In this document: in pieces, positions 1 through 8,090 of the stretch | Layout of the letters: each line of letters starts with the position of its first letter | Numbering within the stretch: the first letter of the stretch is position 1 | The notes under the pieces: generated by a model | The model's input: the letters and a program-made list of their open reading frames with translations, nothing else | Databases searched by the model: none | What the model was told of the DNA's origin: nothing | Position numbers and translations under genes: made by a program | DNA from: Thermoplasmata archaeon | Lineage (GTDB): Archaea > Thermoplasmatota > Thermoplasmata > Lutacidiplasmatales > UBA184 | Reading direction: 5' to 3' | Length of the DNA stretch: 19,548 nucleotides | Assembly (NCBI GenBank): GCA_030039825.1 | Contig: JASHUV010000140.1 | Span: 1-19,548 of the forward strand

Positions 1-322
1 GCAGGTGGAAGACGATCTGGCCGGCCTTCGTGCCCTGGTTCATCGCGACGTTGTAGTGCGGGGAGAGCCTCTCCACCCGGCGACAGACCGTCGCGAGGGC
101 GCGGAGGAAGTCGGCGTACTCCTCCTCCGGTAGATCGGTGAGCCGGTCGACGTGCCGCTTGGGGACGACGAGCAGGTGGCCGCGCGTGTACGGGAAGAGG
201 TCGAGGAAGGCGACCGCCTCCTCGTCCTCGTAGAACCCGTAGGAGGGCGCCCGGCGCTCGACGATGTCGCAGAAGATGCACTCGGAGGAGCCGGCCGTCT
301 CCGCCCCCACGTTCGGGCGCAC
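1..322 (-). CDS. HIT family nucleotide hydrolase/transferase, N-terminal part (3' end lies outside the window)
   Basis: HIT proteins are small nucleotide-binding phosphoramidases or hydrolases. Reading the minus strand gives a CIFCDI opening, then FYEDEEAVAFLDLFPYTRGH, then LLVVPKRHVDRLTDL, the usual HIT N-terminal layout with the CxxC pair seen in zinc-binding members. The window ends inside the active-site loop: the last complete residues read QIVFHL, the start of the H-x-H-x-H triad, so only the first histidine is visible. I chose the GTG at 322, which puts about 12 residues before CIFC; a second in-frame GTG at 310 would shorten this by four. The gene is divergent from the S53 peptidase with a 69-bp gap. 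The family call is firm, but the substrate cannot be inferred. Confidence 0.85.
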   Translation of the reverse strand, partial: MRPNVGAETAGSSECIFCDIVERRAPSYGFYEDEEAVAFLDLFPYTRGHLLVVPKRHVDRLTDLPEEEYADFLRALATVCRRVERLSPHYNVAMNQGTKAGQIVFHL

Positions 323-363
323 GGGTTCGCGCCGAGAAAAGCGTTCCTCGAGCTTCGAAGAGC

Positions 364-369
364 CTTATC
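364..369 (+). promoter_or_regulatory. TATA-like element CTTATC upstream of the S53 peptidase
   Basis: CTTATC is one of the few AT-containing stretches in this GC-rich gap. It lies 23-28 bp before the GTG start at 392, close to archaeal TATA-to-start-site spacing, so the transcript would have little or no leader. The same hexamer or a close variant precedes several other genes here. The call is inferred from position and recurrence. Confidence 0.4.
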
Positions 370-391
370 CGCCCCCCACGCTGGAGGGGGC

Positions 392-2677
392 GTGCGTCCC
401 CCTTTCCGACGGGGCCGGGCGATCGCGGTCGCCGTGGCCCTCCTCGCCGCCCTCCCGGCCGTTCCCGTACCCGGGCCGTCCGGGCCTCTGGCCGGTGCCG
501 ACGCGCCGGCCTGGTGGAGCGGCCTTCTCCTCCGTCCCGACGCGACCGGGGCGACCCCGCTCGCCGGGGGGAGCGACCTCGCCCTCACGGTCACGCTCGA
601 ACCCCGCGACGCCGCCGGGCTCGCCCTGTTCGATCGCGCTCTCGTCACGCCGGGATCGGGCGAGTTCGGGCGCTACCTCACCGAGGCCGAGTTCCTGGCG
701 AGGTTCGCCCCCCCGGTCGCGAACGCGACCACCGTCTCGACCTACTTCCGGGCGGCGGGGGCCACGGACGTGATGGTCGCCCCCGATCGGGAGGCGGTCT
801 CCTTCGCGCTCCCTGAGGACCGGGTGGCGGAGGCGTTCGGGACGGAGCTCGGCCTCCTCCGCGGCCCGGGAGGCGAGACGGTCCGCGTGGCGCTCGCGAG
901 CCCCCGATTGCCCGCCGGGCTCTCCGAGATGGTCGCGGGCGTGTCCGGTCTCACGGGCCCGCTCGCGCCCCGGGCGCCGCCCGCCCGGATCCGGGGGCCG
1001 GCGGCGGGACCCGCGACGCCGTTCTTCCTCAACGGGAGCGGCGTCGAGACGGGCACCCAGTGGTTCGTGGGCTCCGACTACCTCCGACTCTACGACGAAG
1101 GTCCGCTGCTGCCGGGGTCACCCTCCTCCGTGACGAACGCGACGTACGCGGGCGGCGAGGTCGTGGCGACGATCCTCGAGAGCGGGTACAACGAGTCGGC
1201 GGGAACGAACCTTCCGCCCTGGGACCCCGCCGTCGTCGACGCCTACTTCAACGCGACGCTGAACGGCTCCGGGCTTCCCCCACCCTCCGCGCTGATCGGG
1301 ATCCCCGTGACGGTGACCGGTGTGACCCCCCCCGCCGCCGGTCCCGCCGGCAAGCTCTCGGACGACAGCGACGACGTCGTCGAGAACGAGCTCGACCTCG
1401 AGATGGCGGGCAGCCTCGCCCCGGGGGCCGAGCTCCAGAACTACTACATCCCCGCGAGCGTCCAGTACAGCGGGTCCGGGGTGACCGACGGCGCCCTCGC
1501 CGACGACTTCGCGAACGCCCTCTCGCAGGCGCTCTCCTCGAACGACTCACCGCGGCGCCTCGCCGCGGTGAGCGCCTCCTTCGGCATGGAGGGCCTCAAC
1601 GACACGTTCTGGAACGAGGAGCTCGCGCACGCGGCGGCCCTCGGCGTCACCGTCGTCGCGTCGAGCGGGGACTCCGGGGACGCCTCCGCGCAGGCGACGA
1701 GCGCCTACCTCGGCAACGGCCCCGGTTGGCCGGCCGACGCCGCCTTCGACGGCGCCGGCACGATCTCCGTCGGCGGCGCGAGCGTGACGAGCTCGGGCGC
1801 GGCGACGGGCAGCTTCGATTTCCAGGCGGACCCGCCGCTCGCCTACGACCCCTCGGTCGGGACGATCACCGCCCAATCGGTCTGGTACGACACGCTCGGC
1901 GGGACCGGGAACATCACGGGGAGCGAGGGCGGCGGCGCGGTGAACTACTCCGAGCCCTCCTGGCAGTACGACTCCGCCGCCCAGCCGGCGGTCGCCGCGG
2001 CCGAGGGGGTCCAGGGACTCACGGCGCTCGCCCGGGCCGGTCCGGACGTCGCCTTCGCGGCGAACGACACGCTCGCGCTCACCGAGGTCAACGACAGCGG
2101 GGCCGTGGTCACCCCGCTCGAGGGGACGAGCATCGCCGCGCCGCTCTTCGCCGGGATGCTCGCCGAGATGAGCGCCGTCATCGGCCACCCGTTCGGCTTC
2201 ATCGACCCGGCGCTCTACCGGATCGGGTCGTACTACGCCGCCCACCCGGGGGCGTCGGACCCCTTCCTCGATGTGACGAAGGGCGCGAACGCCGAGTTCT
2301 CCGCCGGGGTCGGATGGGACGCGGCGACCGGATGGGGCGGGATCGACGCCGCCCGCTTCCTCGCGGCGTACTCGAACGCGACGATCGCGAACTACACCTA
2401 CGATGGCCCGACCCCGGGGATCTCCCTGCCGGCAGAGCCCGGGGCCTCCGGGATCTCGCTCGTCGGCGCGGTGCTCCTCGGCGCCGTCGGGGCGCTCCTC
2501 GTCGGTTTCGCGGTCCTCTGGGTCATGGCCCCTCGGCGGCGGTCGGCGTTCCCGCCGCCGGTCCCCGGGAACGCCGGACCGGTCCGGCCGATCCTGGGTC
2601 CCGCGTTCGACTGCCCCTACTGCGGGCGTCCGCGTCCGGCCGATGCGGTCCCGTGCCCGACGTGCGGGCGGCTCTGA
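392..2677 (+). CDS. Secreted, membrane-anchored S53 (sedolisin/kumamolisin-like) serine-carboxyl peptidase with C-terminal zinc ribbon
   Basis: A 761-residue acid-type endopeptidase acting outside the cell. The start is a GTG with GGAGG at 383-387; further upstream the frame stays open but is not protein-like. Residues 1-28 form a basic then hydrophobic signal peptide. About 60-190 is the activation propeptide. The catalytic pair is E331 and D335 in VENELDLEM, the oxyanion Asp is D427 in SSGDSGD, and the nucleophile is S580 in GTSIAAPL. The C-terminal calcium-site signature DVTKGAN...GWDAATGWG follows. A single transmembrane helix lies at about 688-711, then a basic stop-transfer RRR. The tail carries C741/C744 and C755/C758, a short zinc ribbon predicted to face the cytoplasm. 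Fourteen N-x-S/T sequons fit a glycosylated extracellular domain. It converges on scpB with a 15-nt gap. The family assignment is very secure. Confidence 0.93.
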   Translation: MRPPFRRGRAIAVAVALLAALPAVPVPGPSGPLAGADAPAWWSGLLLRPDATGATPLAGGSDLALTVTLEPRDAAGLALFDRALVTPGSGEFGRYLTEAEFLARFAPPVANATTVSTYFRAAGATDVMVAPDREAVSFALPEDRVAEAFGTELGLLRGPGGETVRVALASPRLPAGLSEMVAGVSGLTGPLAPRAPPARIRGPAAGPATPFFLNGSGVETGTQWFVGSDYLRLYDEGPLLPGSPSSVTNATYAGGEVVATILESGYNESAGTNLPPWDPAVVDAYFNATLNGSGLPPPSALIGIPVTVTGVTPPAAGPAGKLSDDSDDVVENELDLEMAGSLAPGAELQNYYIPASVQYSGSGVTDGALADDFANALSQALSSNDSPRRLAAVSASFGMEGLNDTFWNEELAHAAALGVTVVASSGDSGDASAQATSAYLGNGPGWPADAAFDGAGTISVGGASVTSSGAATGSFDFQADPPLAYDPSVGTITAQSVWYDTLGGTGNITGSEGGGAVNYSEPSWQYDSAAQPAVAAAEGVQGLTALARAGPDVAFAANDTLALTEVNDSGAVVTPLEGTSIAAPLFAGMLAEMSAVIGHPFGFIDPALYRIGSYYAAHPGASDPFLDVTKGANAEFSAGVGWDAATGWGGIDAARFLAAYSNATIANYTYDGPTPGISLPAEPGASGISLVGAVLLGAVGALLVGFAVLWVMAPRRRSAFPPPVPGNAGPVRPILGPAFDCPYCGRPRPADAVPCPTCGRL

Positions 2678-2692
2678 CGGGGGCGGGGTCGT

Positions 2693-3328
2693 TCAGCCCG
2701 GCGAGGGTTCCGGCGGCGCGGGTCCCGTCGGGGCCTCTTCCGCCGCGGGGGGGCTCGCCGGGGCGGCGACCTCCTCGGTCCCCTCGGCCGGAACGGCCGC
2801 CGGCGGAACGCCGAGCTTGCGCTCGAGGAAGCGGCGGATCTCCTCCGGCTTCGTCGAGGCGATGCCGAACTGCTCGGCGAACTGACGCGTGGTGGTGAGC
2901 TCGAGCGTCGCGCCCTTCGGCTCGGCGTGCACGAAGCCGGAGTCCCTCAGACGCTGCACCTCCTCGTAGGTCGGCTCGCCAAGCATCCGGACGAGCCGGC
3001 TCTGGACGATCGGTTGGTGGTAGGCGATGAGCGTCAGGGTCTTGATCGTCCGCGGGGCCATGTCGACCGGCGTGACGGCGTGGGCCGCCGGAACGAAGCT
3101 CTCCCTCAGCTGCAGGGCGTAGCGGTCCCCGACCCGCCGCACCTCGATCGCGGTCTGCCGCTGCTCGTAGGTCCGGGCGAGGGTGCGGAGGGCCTGCTGG
3201 ACGGGACGGTGGTCGGTGACGCGCAGCGACTCGCCGAGCTCACGGACGCTGAGGGGCTTCCCGGACGCGAAGAGGAGGGCCTCGACCCTCAGCACGAGGT
3301 CGTCGACCTTCGACGGCACGTCCCTCAC
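2693..3328 (-). CDS. scpB: Segregation and condensation protein ScpB
   Basis: This is the kleisin-associated winged-helix subunit of the Smc-ScpAB condensin, which helps fold and segregate the chromosome. The 211-residue product opens with LVLRVEALLFASGKPLSVRE, the standard ScpB first winged helix, and continues with TIKTLTLIAYHQPIVQSRLV and an RDSGFVHAEPKG segment of the second winged helix. The last ~35 residues are a Pro/Ala/Glu-rich tail, probably disordered. The GTG start overlaps the scpA stop as GTGA, so translation is probably coupled; a second GTG three codons downstream is also possible. It is the last gene of smc-scpA-scpB and ends 15 nt from the convergent S53 gene. Confidence 0.93.
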   Translation of the reverse strand: MRDVPSKVDDLVLRVEALLFASGKPLSVRELGESLRVTDHRPVQQALRTLARTYEQRQTAIEVRRVGDRYALQLRESFVPAAHAVTPVDMAPRTIKTLTLIAYHQPIVQSRLVRMLGEPTYEEVQRLRDSGFVHAEPKGATLELTTTRQFAEQFGIASTKPEEIRRFLERKLGVPPAAVPAEGTEEVAAPASPPAAEEAPTGPAPPEPSPG

Positions 3329-4275
3329 CCCTCGGGCAGGCGGGGCGGTCGGGCGTCGAGGGCGCGCACGAGGAGGAGCGGGCTCGCGCCGAGACGCTCC
3401 TGCCGGAGCTCGACGGCGCGCTCACGGGCGAGGAAGAGGGCGGCGAGGAAGAGGCTCACCAAGCGGTCCCGGCCCTGCTCCGGCCGCCAGAGCTCGAGCA
3501 GCGGGAACGGCTCGCCAATGGGGTGGCGCATCGCCGCGGCCCAGGCATCGGTAAGGTCGCGTTCGGGGATGTCCCCATGGACGAGGACCTCCGGCGGGGA
3601 GCGCTGCTCCTCGCGCAGCCGCTCGCGGAGCTCCTGGACCTTGAGCGCCCGCCGGGCGTCGTCCTCGGCCTCCCGGAAGGCATCGACGAGCTCGAGCAGG
3701 CTCACCGGTCGGGTCTCGGGGTGGCGGACCATCGGCTGGAGCGCCGGCCCGTCGGCCGCGTCGAGCACGGCCGTCGTCACGTCGACGGCCTCCGGCGTCG
3801 AGAGGTCCGCGAGGTAGGTGTCGTCCACCGGGCCGTCGGGAGCCGCCTCCTCCGGGGCGGGGGTCTCCCGCGCCTGGAGGAGCTCCCGCGACTGCAGGTA
3901 GAGGATCGACCAGGCCATGTAGAGGAGCCGACCGGCGACCGCGAAGTCGACGCGGCCCTCCGATCGGACCCTCTCGAGGTAGACCTCGGTGAATCGGACG
4001 AGGTCGATCTCCCAGGGATCGAACGCCTCCTCGAGGACGAGCTCGAAGAGGAGGGCGGTCGCCTTCTGGTAGGGGTCGGGGATCACGACGTGGACCCCGT
4101 CCTTCAGGTTCCGGACGAGACCCAGGTAGCGCTCGAGCACCGCGGGCCGCGACTCCGACTCGCCCAAGAGCGACCGGTGGAAGACGAGGTAGTCGACGAC
4201 GCGCTCCGCGGCCTCGCGCGGGACCGGCGAGCTCTCCTGGGCGAGGGCGGCGGCCTGCGGCTCGGAGATCGTCAT
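3325..4275 (-). CDS. scpA: Segregation and condensation protein ScpA (kleisin)
   Basis: ScpA is the kleisin that bridges the Smc heads and recruits ScpB. The 316-residue product has the diagnostic kleisin stretch FDPWEIDLVRFTEVYL at about residues 85-100, followed by an FAVAGRLLYMAWSILYLQSR helix. It has an acidic, proline-containing linker at about 135-160 and a C-terminal region that should carry the Smc-head-binding winged helix. The N-terminal ~20 residues look unstructured. The ATG start overlaps the smc stop as ATGA, and the stop overlaps the scpB GTG as GTGA, so all three subunits are read from one tightly coupled message. Length and order match the euryarchaeal and bacterial arrangement. 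Confidence 0.93.
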   Translation of the reverse strand: MTISEPQAAALAQESSPVPREAAERVVDYLVFHRSLLGESESRPAVLERYLGLVRNLKDGVHVVIPDPYQKATALLFELVLEEAFDPWEIDLVRFTEVYLERVRSEGRVDFAVAGRLLYMAWSILYLQSRELLQARETPAPEEAAPDGPVDDTYLADLSTPEAVDVTTAVLDAADGPALQPMVRHPETRPVSLLELVDAFREAEDDARRALKVQELRERLREEQRSPPEVLVHGDIPERDLTDAWAAAMRHPIGEPFPLLELWRPEQGRDRLVSLFLAALFLARERAVELRQERLGASPLLLVRALDARPPRLPEG

Positions 4276-7200
4276 GCCGCCCCCGGAGCGACCACGACGA
4301 CGGCCGGGGCCCGGCTCCCTTCGGCGGCCCGCTCGCGCTCGTCGACGTCGACGATCTCGTCGAGGTTGAGCGCGACGACGCGCGAGCAGCCGTCACCGTG
4401 CATCGTCACCCCGAAGATCTGGTGCGCGAACTTGAGCGTCACCTTGCGCAGCGAGATGACGACGAACTGGGCCCGCTCGGCGTTGCGCCTCAGCATCCGC
4501 CCGACGTTCTCGGCGTTGACGCCGTCGAGCGACATGTCGACCTCGTCGAAGACGTAGAGGGGGCTCGGGTCGTGGCGCTGCAGCGCGAAGACGAAGGCGA
4601 GGCTCGCGAGCGACTTCTCGCCCCCGCTCAGCTGTTCGAGCCTCTGGACGTTCTTCCCGGTCGGCCGGGCCTTGATGAGGAGCCCGCCGGCGAGCGGGTC
4701 GTCGGGGTTCTCGAGGGCGATCTCGCCCTCGCCGCCCCCGGAGAGCTCGCCGTAGATCTCGCGGAAGCCGACGTTCACCTGGCCGACGACATCGGTGAGC
4801 TTCGCGCGTTTCTTCGTCTCGATCTCCTTGACGAGCTCGAGGAGCTCGGACTTCTCCTTGCCGAGCCGGTCGACCTCCCCCTCGAACTCGCCGAGGCGGC
4901 CCTTCTCGCGGTCGTACTCCTCGAGCGCGAGGAGGTTCACCGATCCCATGGCGTCGAGCTGCGACTGGAGGGTCTGGATGGAGCGCTTGAGCTCCTCGAT
5001 CGGGACCGCGGGTTCGTCCTCCGCGGGAGGCGGGAGCTCCTTGAGCGCGGCCTCGACCTCGGCCAGGTGGGCCCGGGAGGTCGTCAGGCGGACCCCCTCG
5101 GCGTGCTCGAGATCGACCTTGGAGCGGAGCGCCTCCTGGCTCGTGCCGAGACGGGCGACGACCTTGAGCCGCTTCTCCTCGAGCTGGCGCCTCTCCTCCG
5201 TGAGGCCCTGAACGCGCGTGGATTGCTTCGCTTCGACGGACCGGAGCGCCTCGAGCGCCTCCTTCGCGCCGTCGCGCTGGCGCGTCAGCGTCGCGAGGGC
5301 CGTGCGCTTCTCCTTCGTCCGGCCTTCGAGCTCGGCGATCTCACCCTTCCGGCCCTGGAGCGCCTTGTCGGCGGCGGCGAGGGAGGCACGGAGGGCCTCG
5401 AGCTCCTTCCCGATCGCGAACCGCTCGTCGTTCGCCGCCTGGTTCGCCTCGTGGAGGGACTGGATCTTCTTCGAGAGGGCGGCCGGAAGGTGACCAAGGT
5501 AGTCCTGCTGGAGGGCCTCGCGTTTCGTCTTGAGCTCGGTCAACGAGGCCTGCAGGGCCTCGGCGTCCGCCTCCGCCTTCTCGAGGGATCGCGCGGCCGC
5601 CGCCTGAGCGGCCTCGATCGCGTGCCGGCGTTTCGCGAGCTCCTCGAGCCGGTCGCGGGCCGTGGCGAGTTCCTTCGCGAGGAGGTCCTTCGTCTGGCGG
5701 CGGGCGTCGGATTGGCCCGAGCGCTTCGCGAGCTCCTCGGAGAGCTCCCGGACCCGGGCGCCGGCCTTCTCGAGCTCGACCCGCGCGGCCTCGCCCGCCG
5801 ACGTGCGTTCGCGGAGCTCCTCGCCCAGCCGCCGGAGCTCGGCGGGGTTCTCCCCGCCGGGTCCCTTCGACGTGTCGAGCGACCCGCCGGTGATCGCGCC
5901 GGTCGCTTCGATGAGCTCCCCGGTGAGGGTGACGAGGCGGACTCCGCCCATCTGGGCGCGGGCCGCGGAGAGGTCCTCCATGACGACCGTCTCGCCGAAC
6001 ACGTACCAGAGCGCGGGCCGGATCTCCTCGTCGAAATGCACGAGATCGATCGCGAAGCCGAGGCTCCCCGTCGCCTGCGCGGCGAGGAGCGACTTCCCCT
6101 TCGGCCGACCGGGGAGGACCTTGTTGAGCGGCAGGAAGGTCGCCCGCCCGCGCTTCTCGGCGCGCAGGAGCTTGATGCACTCCTCGGCGACCTGGTCGGT
6201 CTCCACGACGAGGGCCTGGAAGCGGTTCCCCGCGGCGACCCCGAGGGCCGTCGCGTGCTTCTCGTCGAAGCGGGTCAGCTCCTGCACGGTCCCGCGGATC
6301 CCGGCGACCTTCCCGAGGTTGCGCTGCGAGAGGAGGAAATCGACGGCGGCGAGGGCGCCGGCCCCCCCGCCCTTCTCCGCGCGGACCTTGAGGCGGGCGT
6401 CGAGCGCCATGTAGCGCCGGTTGAGCTCGAGGACCTCGCGCTCGGAGCGGGCGACCTCCTCGCGCAGGGAGTTCTCCTTCGCCTTGACCTGGAAGAGCTC
6501 CTTCTGAAGCTCGGCGGAGCTCTTGCCGCCCGCCTCCCCCGATCCTGCCTCGCGAACGCGGAGCTCGGCATCCTTGACCTCGAGCTGGCGGGTCTTCTCC
6601 TCGTCCTGGGTCGTCGCGAGGTCCCGATCGGCGTTCGCGACGGCGGCCTTCGCCGTCTCCCGGACGCCGACGAGGGCCTCCCAGCGGGCCTGCGCGGTCT
6701 CGAGCGCCTTCTCGGTGAGGAGGATCTCTTTCCTCGTCCCGGCGAGCTTGCCTTGGGACGGGTCGGTCCGGGACGTCGCGTCCTTGAGCTCGCCGGCGAG
6801 CGCCTCGGCCTTCTGTTCGGCCTCGGCGGCTCGACCGGCGAGCGCCTTCTCCTTCGCGCGCAGGGCGCCGGCTTCCTTGGCCTCGGCCGCGCTCTGCGCC
6901 GTCAGGGTGCGGAGCCTCTCCGAGAGCTCGACGATCTCCTCGTCGGCCGCCCGGACGTTCTCGTCGAGGCGGGCGAACGCCATCCGCTTCTCGTCGAGGT
7001 CGGCCTTGAACTTCGCCGCCTCGGCGCCGCCATGCTGCGCGATCTCCTTCTCGACCTTGTCGAGGTTCGACGCCAGCTCGGCCCGCTCGTCCTCGAGCTT
7101 CTGGGTCTCGGTCCGAAGCGCCTCGAGGTCGGAGCGGATCTTCGCGAGCTGCGCCTCGCAGCTCGCGACCTCCTGTCGGGCCAGCTGGTGGCCGGCGCGC

Positions 7201-7907
7201 GCGAGGCGGGCCTCCGCGACGCGCTTCTGTTCTTGGAGCTGCTTGTACTGGATCGCCTGCAGCCGCTGGCTCTCGAGGGCGCTCAGGTGACCCTTGATCT
7301 CCCCGAGCAGCGCCCCGATCCGGCCGAGGTTCGTCTCGAGGTCCGCGCGGCGGGCCTCGGCCTTCTGGAGCTCCTCGTCGTACTGGGCGATGCCGGCGAG
7401 GCGCTCGACGAGGCCGCGGCGGGGCATCGGGCCCATGCTGACGATCCGGTTGACGTCGCCCTGCTGGACGAGGTTGTAGCCATCCCCGGAAAGGCGGGCA
7501 TGGGAGAGGAGGGAATCGATCTCCCCCTGGGTCGACCGCCTCCCGTTGATGTAGAAGTAGGAGTAGTAGCCGTTCGCGTCGCTCGGAGCGAGCTTGACGT
7601 AGCGGGTGATCTCGACCTCCTCCGCCTCCGACGGAAGGAGGCGGTCCCTGTTGTCGAAGACGAGGGAGACCTCGCACTCGGTCGCCGGCTTCTTCGACGA
7701 GCCGCCGTTGAAGAAGAGGTGGGTCAGTCGATCGGCCCGCAAGGCCTTCGAGCTCGTCGGACCGAGAACGAACAGGATGGCGTCGGAGATGTTCGACTTG
7801 CCCATCCCGTTCGGGCCGGCGACGCCCGTGAACCCCGGCTGGAAGGGGATCTCCGTGGCGCCGGCGAACGACTTGAAGTTCCGGACCTTCAACCGCTTGA
7901 GGTACAC
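4272..7907 (-). CDS. smc: Chromosome segregation ATPase Smc
   Basis: A full-length 1211-residue Smc, the ATPase core of condensin. Walker A GPNGMGKSN is at 31-39, followed by a head segment and a long coiled coil from about 175 to 510. The hinge, about 530-680, contains GKVAGIRGTV and ends with the conserved GELIEATGAITGGS. A second coiled coil follows. The C-terminal head has the ABC signature LSGGEKS from 1093 and Walker B LYVFDEVD with D1121/E1122. A loosely structured tail follows about residue 1185. It is first in the smc-scpA-scpB operon and is transcribed away from the HerA-like gene across a 183-bp region with a good TATA box. A 1199-codon antisense frame is only a shadow of this biased gene. 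Confidence 0.97.
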   Translation of the reverse strand: MYLKRLKVRNFKSFAGATEIPFQPGFTGVAGPNGMGKSNISDAILFVLGPTSSKALRADRLTHLFFNGGSSKKPATECEVSLVFDNRDRLLPSEAEEVEITRYVKLAPSDANGYYSYFYINGRRSTQGEIDSLLSHARLSGDGYNLVQQGDVNRIVSMGPMPRRGLVERLAGIAQYDEELQKAEARRADLETNLGRIGALLGEIKGHLSALESQRLQAIQYKQLQEQKRVAEARLARAGHQLARQEVASCEAQLAKIRSDLEALRTETQKLEDERAELASNLDKVEKEIAQHGGAEAAKFKADLDEKRMAFARLDENVRAADEEIVELSERLRTLTAQSAAEAKEAGALRAKEKALAGRAAEAEQKAEALAGELKDATSRTDPSQGKLAGTRKEILLTEKALETAQARWEALVGVRETAKAAVANADRDLATTQDEEKTRQLEVKDAELRVREAGSGEAGGKSSAELQKELFQVKAKENSLREEVARSEREVLELNRRYMALDARLKVRAEKGGGAGALAAVDFLLSQRNLGKVAGIRGTVQELTRFDEKHATALGVAAGNRFQALVVETDQVAEECIKLLRAEKRGRATFLPLNKVLPGRPKGKSLLAAQATGSLGFAIDLVHFDEEIRPALWYVFGETVVMEDLSAARAQMGGVRLVTLTGELIEATGAITGGSLDTSKGPGGENPAELRRLGEELRERTSAGEAARVELEKAGARVRELSEELAKRSGQSDARRQTKDLLAKELATARDRLEELAKRRHAIEAAQAAAARSLEKAEADAEALQASLTELKTKREALQQDYLGHLPAALSKKIQSLHEANQAANDERFAIGKELEALRASLAAADKALQGRKGEIAELEGRTKEKRTALATLTRQRDGAKEALEALRSVEAKQSTRVQGLTEERRQLEEKRLKVVARLGTSQEALRSKVDLEHAEGVRLTTSRAHLAEVEAALKELPPPAEDEPAVPIEELKRSIQTLQSQLDAMGSVNLLALEEYDREKGRLGEFEGEVDRLGKEKSELLELVKEIETKKRAKLTDVVGQVNVGFREIYGELSGGGEGEIALENPDDPLAGGLLIKARPTGKNVQRLEQLSGGEKSLASLAFVFALQRHDPSPLYVFDEVDMSLDGVNAENVGRMLRRNAERAQFVVISLRKVTLKFAHQIFGVTMHGDGCSRVVALNLDEIVDVDERERAAEGSRAPAVVVVAPGAA

Positions 7908-7938
7908 GGCTTCCCCCCTTCCGCCAAGGACTGCCCGT

Positions 7939-7956
7939 TTGTCGGACAGTTGTCGG
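7939..7956. repeat. TTGTCGG direct repeat, possible operator in the smc leader
   Basis: TTGTCGG occurs at 7939-7945 and again at 7950-7956, 11 bp apart, which is about one helical turn. The first copy overlaps an imperfect palindrome TGTC-G-GACA at 7940-7948. On the minus strand the repeats lie about 27-50 bp downstream of the TATA box, where the smc transcript should begin. A regulator bound here could block smc transcription. Only the repeat itself is visible; the regulatory role is inferred. Confidence 0.35.
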
Positions 7957-7982
7957 CGCCGTCTCCCGACCTCGCCCCATCG

Positions 7983-7990
7983 TATTTAAT
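7983..7990 (-). promoter_or_regulatory. TATA box in the smc/HerA-like divergent promoter region
   Basis: The top strand reads TATTTAAT and the minus strand ATTAAATA, the best archaeal TATA match in the window and one of its few all-A/T octamers. It lies about 76 bp upstream of the smc ATG and about 100 bp upstream of the HerA-like start, so it could serve either direction. TCGTAT is repeated at 7980-7985 and 7990-7995, exactly 10 bp apart, flanking and partly overlapping the box. Orientation is uncertain; the minus-strand reading fits the consensus better. Confidence 0.5.
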
Positions 7991-8090
7991 CGTATAGTCG
8001 GACCTGAACGGGGGACGGTTCGCCGCCCACCGCCCACCGTTCAGGGTTCGGCGAGTCCTCTACTCCCTTGAGAACGCCGGCGGGGTGGCG

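Noticed and set aside
152..391. Upstream extension of the S53 frame by 80 codons
   Set aside because: It overlaps the HIT gene on the other strand, has no signal-peptide logic, and a GTG with GGAGG at 392 gives a proper signal peptide.
1060..2898. A 612-codon plus-strand frame within the S53 gene
   Set aside because: Over one third arginine, no domain, and it runs across the S53 stop; it is an out-of-frame shadow.
4398..7997. A 1199-codon open frame antisense to smc
   Set aside because: It is Leu/Glu/Arg-rich mirror sequence produced by third-position GC bias opposite a long coiled-coil gene; smc on the other strand has all motifs.
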